64,000 nucleotides of DNA, taken from contig NW_022145603.1 of the NCBI RefSeq assembly GCF_000002235.5, forward strand, positions 33,643,648 through 33,707,647. Reading direction: 5' to 3'. The translations under genes were made by a program, and so were the position numbers. This document shows positions 44,581 through 56,500 of the stretch, piece by piece (position 1 is the first letter of the stretch; every line of letters starts with the position of its first letter). The notes under the pieces were generated by a model that did no database searches, was not told the origin of the DNA, and saw only the letters and a list, made by a program, of their open reading frames with translations. Source of the stretch: Strongylocentrotus purpuratus (Eukaryota; Echinodermata; Echinoidea; Camarodonta; Strongylocentrotidae).

Positions 44581-46168
44581 TATATTCTGTATCCATTAAA
44601 AACCCATATAATTTTGTAATGATTTTAAAAATGGTTATACCCCAAGCAACGGCACCAGCTTTGACCATGAACTGTGGAATGTAGGTATCAAAGATCTTGA
44701 CGATGATGAGATAAGTATTGTATCCCTCCACACCCATCCACGTGATCGAAGATAGAACGAAGAAGTGAACGAGCGCCGTAATGAACCCGCATGGACCTGC
44801 CTTTACATGACATTGACGTTTGGCGCTGTCCAGGGACATCATGACAATGAACGATACGTAGAGACAGAGTAACGTCAGGCACAGGCAAATGAAGATCTGG
44901 TTGGTCTGTTTTCCCCTCAGAACTCTTTCAGTTAACAAAAATATGAAGTTAATTTGTATTTGATTAATACATTTATGAATGTAGTGCATATATTATTATT
45001 TAGGAATAAATTGTTGGTGCTAGAGATTAATGATTTTATAGGCAATAACAAAATATGCAGCATGCACAATTCGTCCGTCAGTTCGTCCGTACCGCTTTTT
45101 CGTTTAATACTGCAATTTCTCGAGAACCATCTGCTTTATGATAATATGTATCACCATAGGAAGACAATCCGATTAGATTTTGGAGTAACTAGGTCAAAGG
45201 TCACAGAGGTCAACTTTTGAAATTTCAGGTATTGGCCTCGTTATCTTGATATCTTAAGAACCACTAGAGATATGAGGCTCAAACTTAGTAACAATATGTA
45301 TTTCATATAGGAAGACGATCTGATCAGATTTGGGGTTAACAGGTCAAAAGGGGAAGGCTTACGAAGGTCATTTTCCAAAATTCTAGATACACATATGGCT
45401 CCGTTTAGTCTCATTTCACAACGCCCCCTATCGTCAGAGCATGATCAGAGTCAGCAGCCTAACATGTTAGCCTATGGACGTTTTTTTTTTAAATCGTTAA
45501 AAAATTCATTTTTTGTTTAAACGAAAAGCACAGCCACCCCGACGTACGTTATCACTAGCTCTTTCATTGGAGCCCTCATGTCTCATTGACTTTTGAAAGT
45601 TCACCCACCGTAATTTTTCAAAGCTTTGCAAGCTCGTCATTGCCTATAATACACATGTGAAACAAGTCTAACTTTGGACTCAGTTTGCCAAGCGATTTGA
45701 AGATTATTTCATTATGTCCATTTCATCAACCCCCCCCCCCCCCCCCCACCGTAATTTTTCCATTTAGTAAAAGCAAACATTTTGCCGAGTTTAGCAAAAA
45801 CATGAATATTCATGAACGGTCAGACAATACAGCCTTTTAGTACGTAACGTATAGTGAATGGGAATGGGCGATGATCCGTTCAGGAGGTAGAGGTCAGTGG
45901 TTTGTGCTGGCAATGTTCACGCGAGCGAAAATGAGACAATCGGAGCAATATGCTACTATCAGCCTTGCAATCACGATATAATTGATCAAGAACCACTCGA
46001 GATATAGGGTTCAAGCTTTGTAATAGCTTGAAGCATCGTTGGAAGACAATATAATAATATTTGTGGTAAGTAGGTCAAAGTTCAATGGTCATAGAGGTCA
46101 ATTTCTGAAATTAATTATTTTTAGCCTTGCTATTGCAATATCTAAACATGATGACAATATTATTATTA

Positions 46169-46207
<39 letters not shown>

Positions 46208-47517
46208 CCTCACTTAAGTAATCCAGCAATCTGATTGGTCGAAATTGCATTCATAAACTTTAACTGTTCCCGAAAATTCCCGGTAACCATGGTTAAAAAA
46301 CAGTTCAAAATCCCAATAACCATGGTTATTGGGAAAATAGGTCAGTCTCCATGGTTACCCCATAGGTTTACATGTTAAAAAATGGTCTGAGCGATCGAGG
46401 ATACCGTACGTGTGCGAAGAATTGGTCGGTAATTTCAATACAATTGAATCTCGATCGATCTTACCGACAATTTTATCTTGCATTGTTGACATGAAGACGA
46501 AAATAAACTTCCAAAAACAAAAAAAAAACAACATCTGCCGATAGATCTTGATCTAAGTTCGTGCCAATATGCATTGCAAAAGTAAAAGAAGGGCCCGTTT
46601 AATGAAGCAGCGGCGAAGCATCGACCACGCGAAGCCGTTTTCAATTCATTTTAATGTATATATTAAAGAAAACTACTGTGCATGGTGACATAGCGCGCTG
46701 GCCTAGCGGTTTGAGGCGCTGACATTAGTAAAATCACCTTTGGTACGCAAGAGTTCGAAACTCGTCTTCGGCAAAGTTTTTTTTTTTTTTTTTCGTTTTT
46801 TTTTTCGTTTTTTTTTTTCGGTATATAAAAGTGTTAATGACTGCTTTAATATTCGAGAAATAGTTGTTTTTATACGCTCTCGGGAAGGTTACAATTGGGC
46901 TATTCCCCTCGGCACGCCTCGGGGAATAGCACAATTCTAACCTTCCCGAGAGCGTATAAAAAACGCCTCGGGGAATAGCCCAATTGTAACCTTCCCGAGA
47001 GCGTATAAAAACAACTATTTCTCTCAAAGCAGTCATTAATACTATATTATTCGGCAATTCACAAAAAATATAACAATGTAAATATAGGTAAACAAATATT
47101 ACTACAATGTATTAATAGGATAGAATTTTGGGGTTATAGTAAATCAATATCATTCAGTTGACAATTGTGTTTTTTTTCCACTATCGTTTGTCATTGGTCA
47201 TAACATCCTTTTCCGATAGTGAATTAATGGCGAATGCACATGGGAGAATTTTTCTTGTTATATTTCTTGACGCAACACGATTCCGCATCCGTGTTTAAAC
47301 AACGAATCTGAAGTAAAATCATGATCCAGGCGCTTTACAATAATTGTATAGATATTTATGAGATGGATAACCTTGAAAAATAATTTGGACTAGACTCTTA
47401 CCTATTTGATATATATGTTGCAAGGGTGACAAGTAGGCTTACTATTGAAATGCAACATCCTATGTACGTTAGAACTTCGTATGCTTGTTCAGAAGGCCCA
47501 TCCTCTCTGGAAGTATC
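41874..47517 (-). CDS. Gene 2 seven-transmembrane exons and C-tail
   Basis: Exons 47402-47517, 44641-44924, 43868-43934, 42667-42925 and 41874-42143 match gene 1 in length except for the last (270 versus 258 nt). All seven helices and the motifs WMGVEGYNTYL, GLTWITGYF and LNSFQGLFIF are intact. The tail ends IPEEKNIEVSIHVKL, without the ETFV ending of gene 1. Confidence 0.92.
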
Positions 47518-50500
47518 CTACAAAAGAATGAATTTATCACCAATGTTATTATCCAGCTCATTCAACACTCAACCAAAACATAGAGCTATATGAAAAACCA
47601 ACATACAGGGCGTATCATAATAAAGGATATTGAAGTTTAATGACGATATATATGAAAACTACTGATTTCATAATCAAGCATTTTATGTCTGTTGTAAAGG
47701 ACAGAATGTCCTCTTGTTAATGACACCCCGATCATACTACTACTGTCACAGTTGACTGAATAACAAAGCATTGCTGTCCACCATGTGGAAGGTGCACTGT
47801 GCCAAGTTTGATAACATTTCCTTCTTAATCCACTCATTGTTCAGCATTTCAAGATGTCTGGGCTGACACAAGCACTAATCTTTAGAATTTATCTGTGAAT
47901 GCTAACTTGTCACAGTGCACCTTTCACATGGTGGACAGCAATGCTTTGTTATTCAGTCAACTGTGACAGTAGTAGTTTGATCGGGGTGTCATTAAAAAGA
48001 GGACATTCTGTCCTTTACAACAGACACAAAATGCTTGATTATGAAATCAGTAGTTTTCATATAAATCGTCATTAAACTTCAATATCGTTTATTATGATAC
48101 GCCCTGTATATGTGTGAGTTCTAGGTTAGTTTAGATTGATGTCATTAATTTGTCGCCTTGGATGGACACACCCCATGTGAGAAGCCCCATCCCACTCCAA
48201 CAAAAAATCTACTCCTGAAATTAAAAAACAAGAAAAGGAAGAGAACAAGGAAGATCATAAGCGAGAAAATACAAGAAACAAGAAAAATGCTCAAACTATC
48301 CACAAATGAAATCACTTCAATCAGACGCCACGTTCTCTCTTTTAAATAAACTTTATCTCTAAAATTAATGAAGAACTATAGAAATTTAAATGGACCGCGA
48401 TTACATTGTGTGTTTACAAGGGCTTCAGTATAGAAAGACAATAGCGGGCACTTCCCACAAAATCCGAGGATCGTTGTTTAAATGGGGAAGTCTCTTCCTG
48501 GAAAGAAATATTCCTCGCAACAACATTAAAGATGAAAGTATTTCCAATGAGGGAGAGATAACGTGCAATCCCTCAGGATTCTCAGGCAACGTGCTCTGAA
48601 AAATAAAGATGAGAAAGATCTTACCATAAGGACGGCAAAGTTGGTAAGATGGTTACATCCACAAACGATCTCCTCCTTCTCATTGGAAGGAGGACCACAG
48701 TTATCATCATCAGGTGATCTAATTCCAGACGCCGAAATAAGATGACACCCTTCTTGGGACCAGCCTCGAAAGCCAACATCCCAGTATGAACACGACGGAT
48801 TCGGTAGACCAGTCTTTTATTAAAGGGAATTAAAATATAAAATAAAGTGTTGATGACTATTAGTTGTTTTCATAGAAGTTCAACTATTGTTAAAAACACA
48901 TAATGCATGCCCTTGTCTGATATATATACAAGAGAATCGCATACGATACAAATAATACATGTTTGAGAGCAGGCGCGGATCCACGGGGAAGGGAGCCGAC
49001 GGGCCTGCCCCCTGCCCCCACCCCCACCCCCCCCCCCCAAAAAAAATAGTTTCTCACAAATTAGGCTGGCTGAGTAGGGCCTATTACCCCCCACCCCCCT
49101 CCCCCGCTTACTCAACGGCTGGCTGAGTCGCAACTAAATATTTTCTCACGGACTGGCTGCCCCCCCCCCCCCCCTCCTCTTGCCGCCGGCTGGATCCGCT
49201 ACTGTTTGAGAGTGCATTGATGAATATGCACTGCACGCAGAGTCACAGTAGCCTAGAATAATAAACGGGACTTGTCAAGTTCTTTGTCCATCTCATTGTG
49301 ACTTAACCAAGTGCAGTGCTTGTCACTATTGCACCAGCTAAAAACATATATTATTAGTTTTATAAGATGGGTCTACAATATGAGTATACTTTGAAAAAAG
49401 TAATTTCAATTATTTAAACATATTTGTGTGTTTTTTCTGACTTGTTTTTCAATCGATCTTATTTACAAATATGTTTAAATACAAATATGAGTATAAAGTC
49501 GAAAAATTGACGGTTGTTATCACGAAAATGTACTCCCCGTGCATATGGCAAACATTAATGCTCGCACACGCGATCAATTTTGACACTTCTTATTGGGTAA
49601 ATTCTTGATCCCATTTTAAAATGTGAAAGAAAGATACGGCAATAATACTTGAAGATGAGAGAAAGCACATCTTTTTGTGCAGAAACTTCGAAAATGACAT
49701 TCCTTAGGGCCTACCTCTATCGGGGTAAACGTAAAATTGATGGGTTCTGTCAGATTTGCTATCGTCTCGTTTCCGATGCTCAGTGATATTACAGGTGTGT
49801 TAGCAGATCGGTTGGTTCCTTCACTCGTGTTCTTCAATGATTTAGAAATGAAAAGGGCTGGTGAGGAAAAGACGCTGAAGATCACGCGAACATAGCCGCC
49901 AGAATTAGAACTTCCTCTAGATATCGACGGTAAAGCAAAAGAAATCGCAGATGGTATGTTGACAACAGCGATATTATTGGGTTGTGTAGCTTCAGCATGA
50001 TCTCCTTTTGAAGTTTGGATGCTGGTGTCAGAATTGGTCAGATCAGATCTGTCTCCTGTTAACGAGAGGACTAGGCCTTTTAAGATGGCATTGGTAGATA
50101 CACTTTTGACCTGAAAAGTTCAGAAAAAAATATAATTTGAAAACAGTCAAATATGAACGTTGCTTTTGCCATTAATACTAGAGTATATGCAGGATTTATA
50201 AAGCGCTAAATGCACTTAAAATTTAGATACTCAAGAGGCGAAGTATTCTAATCGGGAAATGAAGCTCATTTTGGCAAGTTTCACTGACAGATATTTTATT
50301 TTGAGCAGGAGTTTTAGTAGATATCAACTATATTCACAGTTATTTACATTCTTCTTGATGGAAATAATTGGTCTTTGCTGCTCTGCTAAGGGGAAAAGGG
50401 TCTGCTATAATCGGCGTTTTATTCGTCATAGAATATCAACATTTCTACGTACCTGCACGGCAATATTTGGTTGTTGAATGGTAAAATTTCCACCGGCCTC

Positions 50501-53500
50501 TACAGGTATGCTCTTGATCCGCTTCTCAAATACGCTGACGACTTTACTAACAGAGTCTGATGCTGATTCAAGTTGTGTTGAGTTAACCTGAGCAATGTTA
50601 CTCACTATTGCAACAATGGATGCAGTAACCTGTTATTCGAAATCAAGTAAGCACCGTCACTTACATATTCTGAATGCAGTAGCGTATATTAGCTTGAAAT
50701 TTTAAAAAAATAGGTGGGATTGAGGATAAAATTTGGACAGTCGGATTTGACAAGTTCTTTAATAAAATGGCAAATTCAAATCTTCACAGTGACAGGCCAA
50801 TACACTGACTTTAATTTAGTAAGATAGCCAGATTAGCAAGTGAAAAGATTAAACAAAGTGAGTCGTAATTTACTGGACACGTTTCACAACAAATTGCATT
50901 AAAAAAAAGAGTCGAAATTACATGAAATATTTTTAGAAAGAGTTGTATTCGCGAGACTAAAATAATAAACTTACCTTTTCACTGTAGTTCGTTTGAGTAA
51001 ATTGACCAATATTTGAAATTATAGTTGCAATCGAAGAAATGTCATCAGAGACGATATCATCGGTGTTACTTGTCAACACACTGACCTCCTCACTGAGCGT
51101 AGCAACATTCTCATCTGATACATTAACCTTTAAACAAACAATTTAAATACCAGTCCAATTGTGTTTGCTTTCATTATTCTATAGAGTCATTCAAACAAAA
51201 TAAAAAGTATAGATGAACTTTCTTTTTACATCAGTCTTCTGTCTACAGGAGCGGGGGTGTCCACTTTTGTGGCAGGAGCCCTTTTTCATCTACAAATGTT
51301 GCTCACAATACAGACTAGGTAAAATCTGCCTCAAGTCAGAGAAGATATTAGCCTACCTGTTTTCATTTCTAAGTATAACAACTTAATATCACTGAATGTT
51401 CTGCTTTCATCTCTGTTTTATTCATTGGGCTGATTTTTTATTTAATTACTTTCGTAAAAATTTTATTCATTGTATTTGTTATTGTTCGAACTTTCTACTT
51501 TGAATTTGAGTTTTTATCTTTTTGAACGCAAAATAAAATCAATCAAACAAACAAACAAACGAATGTTATGTCGTTTCTAGGATTGTGTATAATCAGTAAT
51601 AAACTTTAAAACCACATTGAAATTGGCTTGGTGAAAATCTAATTGCTTTCAATCGGTCCCGAATATTCCATAATGAGTGGTCTCGTGACTGTGTGGTGAG
51701 AATTCAAGAAAATAATCTTGAAAGGGTTGAAAAAGATATCTCAATATTTAAAATACCTCTGAAAATTGGCTCAGTAAATCGCTGACATTTCTGAATGGTC
51801 CACAGTTATCCATGGGACGCCATGTACTCTGTGAAATCAGATCACCGACGCATATGGCACGCCCGATTGGTTGGGTGGCTGTCAAACAAATTCACAAACA
51901 TTTACTATTCCCCATATTATTATTGATTTAAATAAATATTTTGATCTTTTTTAATGGAAAGTGTCTTGATAAAATCATTTAAAAAATGATGACAAAAATC
52001 ATATTTATTGGATAATACAAATATATAGCTTTTGAAAACTTAAATCGTCTAAAGTTCATATATATTAATGTAAATTTCTTCCGTCAAAATTTGTTGGGAA
52101 TTCGTCTTCTAGAGTTTCCCGTTTGTTCATTTAAATTAACTAGACTCGGAATAACTATTTACAGTTGAATTTTATACAGAGAGGGATAGAGGCAGGCAGA
52201 ACGTGCATGAGAAGTAATTTACCGTTCGTTGTGTTGAATGGACATACTTCAGTAGGTTCTGTTGAGTTCGCCCATGTTCCGTTCTCACCCTCTAGGAAAT
52301 TGATTTTAGTCCAAAACGCGATGACGTCCATGTCATATTCTTACAGATCGCTGGGTTCCATAAATATAAGAAAAAAGCAAATATAAGGAGCAAGCACTAA
52401 AGGTATTAATACTGTGTTCGTTTTGGATGAAATAAGACAGTTTTGAGTTCTCATAATGGTCTGTTTATACAAACAATATCGTTAAGACACTAAACTTCCT
52501 GCAAAAATATATTTACTATTTTTAAATGCATGCCATCGTTCTTTTCCGAGCCACTATGGCAATTGTAAATGCAGACAACAATTGTGTGTAATCTTTAACA
52601 GTCGTTGTAAAATGACCATCTATTTTTTCGTAATTATTATGTAAGTAGAAGTCAATATTGACTTGACTTATCCTTACCCGTGTTCTCGATTTCTACACTG
52701 CTGACATCGAGAAAACCACTGGAATTTTCAGCCAATCGGTAAAGAACTTGACTAACAAGATCTAGTTCATGAAATGCAGTCAGAATGGAATTCTTGATGT
52801 AGACATTCAGGTCAGCAATCACAACTGCCTGCCGGGTGAGATTGTTGCATACCACTGATGGTGACATATCCTTGAAAGCGGCATCATTCTTAAGACCTTC
52901 AAGAACCTATAAAAAAACGAAATATATCATGGTGTATTAATACCATTTTGTTTTGATTTTTTTTTCTTCTTCTATTCCTCTTTTGACTATTAACATAAAA
53001 GGTACATAATGGATTGGATACAGGCGTTATGATTTTGGGAGATATAATGGTATTACTGCGAAAAGTTTAAAGCATTTTCAAATTATGTTCCAACCGTTGT
53101 AGGCTAATAAAGCTTAATAATTACAAACGTTGGATCAAAATATCAAAGGCCCTTTTATCTTTCAAACATTTAAATTTTTAATCACAGGGTAAACAATGTT
53201 CATTTTAGAGATTGAGACCAAAATAACCTGATTGTATTACGGCACATTTCAATATAAGTCTTTCTAAGCATGGATCCAATGTTTTGTCCTTGTCTTCAAT
53301 CTTTCCAATAAATATATTTCTTAGTACTTACAAATTTCGTGATGTTGAGTGATATCTCGAGATAGCGGGCGGAAGTTTGTTCAGAGAGGACATCATTCGA
53401 AGTAAGATTGAATTTCAAATTAGAAAGTTGGATGTTGGTCACACCTGCATCAAAGAAACGTCAAATATTATGTTCGTATAATAATAATAATAACAGTATT

Positions 53501-56500
53501 TATGAAGCACAACATATCCATCTCTAGAGATGCTCAAGGCGTATACAAATATTTACATTTATATCAGGAATTCAACATACTAATAAGATTAAATGAATAT
53601 CAAATGTTAAATTACATGTAAGTTCATCATGGCATCTTAATATAATTATATAGATCACTGTAGTTTCAGGAACATCTGTGTTACCTTTTGCGTATAATCT
53701 TTTCTTATTCCTTTTAAACGACTCTTTCAAGTTGAACTGCCTTGAGAAAATATACCATCTTTCAATACACATCGCATGAAAGATACACCAATTAGGTCTT
53801 CGGAAAAGAATATATGCACACTATATTGTGTTTTTCTGTTACAAAACCCTTAGTTGTATAACAAATTAAAATCGAGGCTATCTAACTGATATTAATTGGA
53901 TTGGGGATGTAATATATGTTTTTCAGACCGCGGGGGATCTTTAGTTTTCCTCGTGAACATAACCACTTTGGAAAATATAACCCCAAAGCGGTCCAAATAT
54001 TGTTATACCCTGCCGGTCAAATAGAAACAGGTTTCCGGTCCTGCAATATAGGGCATGCAGATTGATGGAAAGATAAGACAAAAACACGACATTCTTTAAC
54101 CTCACCTTCAACGTAGATAGATGCCCTCTCCGTGTCTAAAAATCGTTCATTTCCAAAGCCTCGGCAGAAGTAATATCCAATATCACTTGTGGAAACGGAT
54201 GGTATACGTAGAGTGACTTGATTTCTCTTGTTGGGTAGAGGTTGGCCATCTTTGTACCACGCGTAAGATTCAGCATTGTTAAAGCCGCATGTGAGCTGTA
54301 CAGTGGTGCCCATATTCACCGTTTGGTTCTTAGGATGATTGGCTACTTCAACAGGAACTGTATTTAAAAAAAATTAGAATCATAGGAGTTAGAGGTGTCG
54401 TAGTAGAGTGAATTAAGCACTTGACTTGAACTTCAAAAGTCGTGGGTTCGATCGACAATATGGCATTTCTGTCTTTTGGCAAGGCATTAATATAAAAGTA
54501 AAACATAGCAGTGAGGGCATTAGTAAGAATTACCCCCCATAATGTACCTTGGGAACAGTTTAACACATCCCAGGCTATAGCCGAGGTTGTTTGGACTGTT
54601 TCGAAGGTACCGAGTGTAGAAGAAAAAATGATGAAATTGTTGTGTATCAATTGTTTTTAGCATATTTTTCATTAGCATTTACCAATGACCGGTCATTAGT
54701 TAAATAACGTGTTAAGCAAAGTAAATGCCTGGTCACGTGTACGCTCTCTACCAATCATTTGATTAGAATCCGCTCCATCATCTCATGATGTACATTTGCC
54801 ACTCCATACCCAGGAGAGAAATGGTTAACTGGTAGGATGACGAAAGCGTTTGTGTTAGTCATTGTCGTAAATTATATCCTCACGGTGACTATTATGGGAT
54901 ATCGTATCAGGACAATTACCCCCTGGGCAATCACCCCCGGAAAATTACCCCCGGAAAACTACCCCCGTAGGACGATTACCCCTCGGAAAATTACCCCCCG
55001 GAGAATTACCCCCCGAGGACAATATACCCCCCAAGGACAATTACCCCACGGAAAATTACCCCCCAAGGACAATTACCCCCGAGGACAACTACCCCCCGGG
55101 ACAATTACCCCCCGAGGACAACTACCCCCCAAGGACAACTACCCCCTGGGGATAATTACCCCCCCCCCCCCCGAGGACAACTACCCCCCGAGGACAGCTA
55201 CCCCCGAGGACAATTACCCCCCGAGGACAACTACCCCCGAGGACAACTACCCCCGAGGACAATTACCCCCCATGGACACTACTGGGCCTGGTGGCTCAGT
55301 GGTTAGAGCGCCCGTCTCATGTACGGAAGGTCGTGGGTTCGAACCCCAGCCGAGTCATACCAAAGACTTATAACAACGGGACCTTCTGCCTTCTAGCTAG
55401 GCGCTCAGCATATTAGATTGGAGAAGGGTAGTAATAATTATGTTATGTTATGCAGGGCCCGCTGGAAGAGCAGTTTCATAACTGAAGTGGCTACCCTGGG
55501 TAAATAAAACGTTATTAATATTATTATTATTGTTATTACCCTCGCGGACAACAACCCCCGAGGACAAGTATAATATGTTTTCGTGTACGTTAAATTATTT
55601 TGAAATAGAAATTGCCTTCAAGTTATATGTACGGTGCCCTGTCAAAAGAAAATAGATATCCGCTCTCTGGTAATTCATCTCATTTGATTTTGTAACTCCA
55701 GCACAGCGTTTTTCAACCGGGGTGCCGCAAGAGAATGATTTGGAAAACGTCGATTTTGTAAAAAAAAAATAAAATACCAGAAACGGTTAAAATATGTAAT
55801 TACAAGAGAAAATAAAATATGGAAGATACTAAAGTGTCTTCCTTCCTTGCTCGCTGACAATTTGTTGACAGCAAGGCAAATGAGGGCAACGAGAGGCCCG
55901 AATATCCTCATATTAGTGTATCAAGGTAATGACCGAATATATCACTTTTTGTATGTACATTCGGAGGCAGTGGCGTAATGAGCAAAAACGTTTGGGGGGG
56001 GGGGCTGACCAAAAAAATCCGCAGCACACCTCTCTAACATGCAGGCCCCGCCGAACGTTTCGCAAAGTGGGGTCTAGGGGCAAAGCCCCGGCGGGGGTCA
56101 AGGGGCGGAGCCCCCAAAGCTCAAGGGGTATGGGCATCAGTGGCGGATCCAGGAATCTCTTACCGGGGGGGACCAAATGGCACGGGGTTAAATATATGTA
56201 AAACGATGAAGCGACAGAACGAGGCTTTAGCGGCGAGGGAGCGGAGCGACCAAGCGGGGGTTGGTTTGGGAGTGGGTTCTGGCCCCCTCCCAGAGTAAGA
56301 AGCATTTGCAATTTTAGAACCAAATAAGATGCATTTTTAGGCACTTCCTGGAGTAATATGACGTAAAATTGCTTTCTCCTACCCCTTCCAAGAGTAGGGA
56401 TCTTTTGCAATTTGAGAACCACATTTGGCGCATTAATGTCCACCGGCACTTCCTGGAAAAAACGAGGCCTTCTTATTGGTAAGAAGTTAGAGAAAAGTGA

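Larger units (their letters stand above)
46150..47095. mobile_element. Composite insertion in the TM1-TM2 intron of gene 2
   Basis: Absent from gene 1 (site near 13235). From left to right: an (ATT)n run (46160-46203), the short dispersed element also seen at 24725-24995 in the opposite orientation, a tRNA-Leu-like promoter segment (46690-46775) followed by T-runs, and a fold-back element (46825-47060). Confidence 0.65.

Noticed and set aside
55282-55365. Functional tRNA gene
   Set aside because: The A and B boxes are good, but the acceptor arms do not pair and a SINE body with an (ATT)n tail follows directly.
54837-55373. Open frames rich in ITPRGQLPP-like repeats, and similar ones at 58445-58888
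   Set aside because: They only translate the GGACAATTACCCCC minisatellite arms of the fold-back element.
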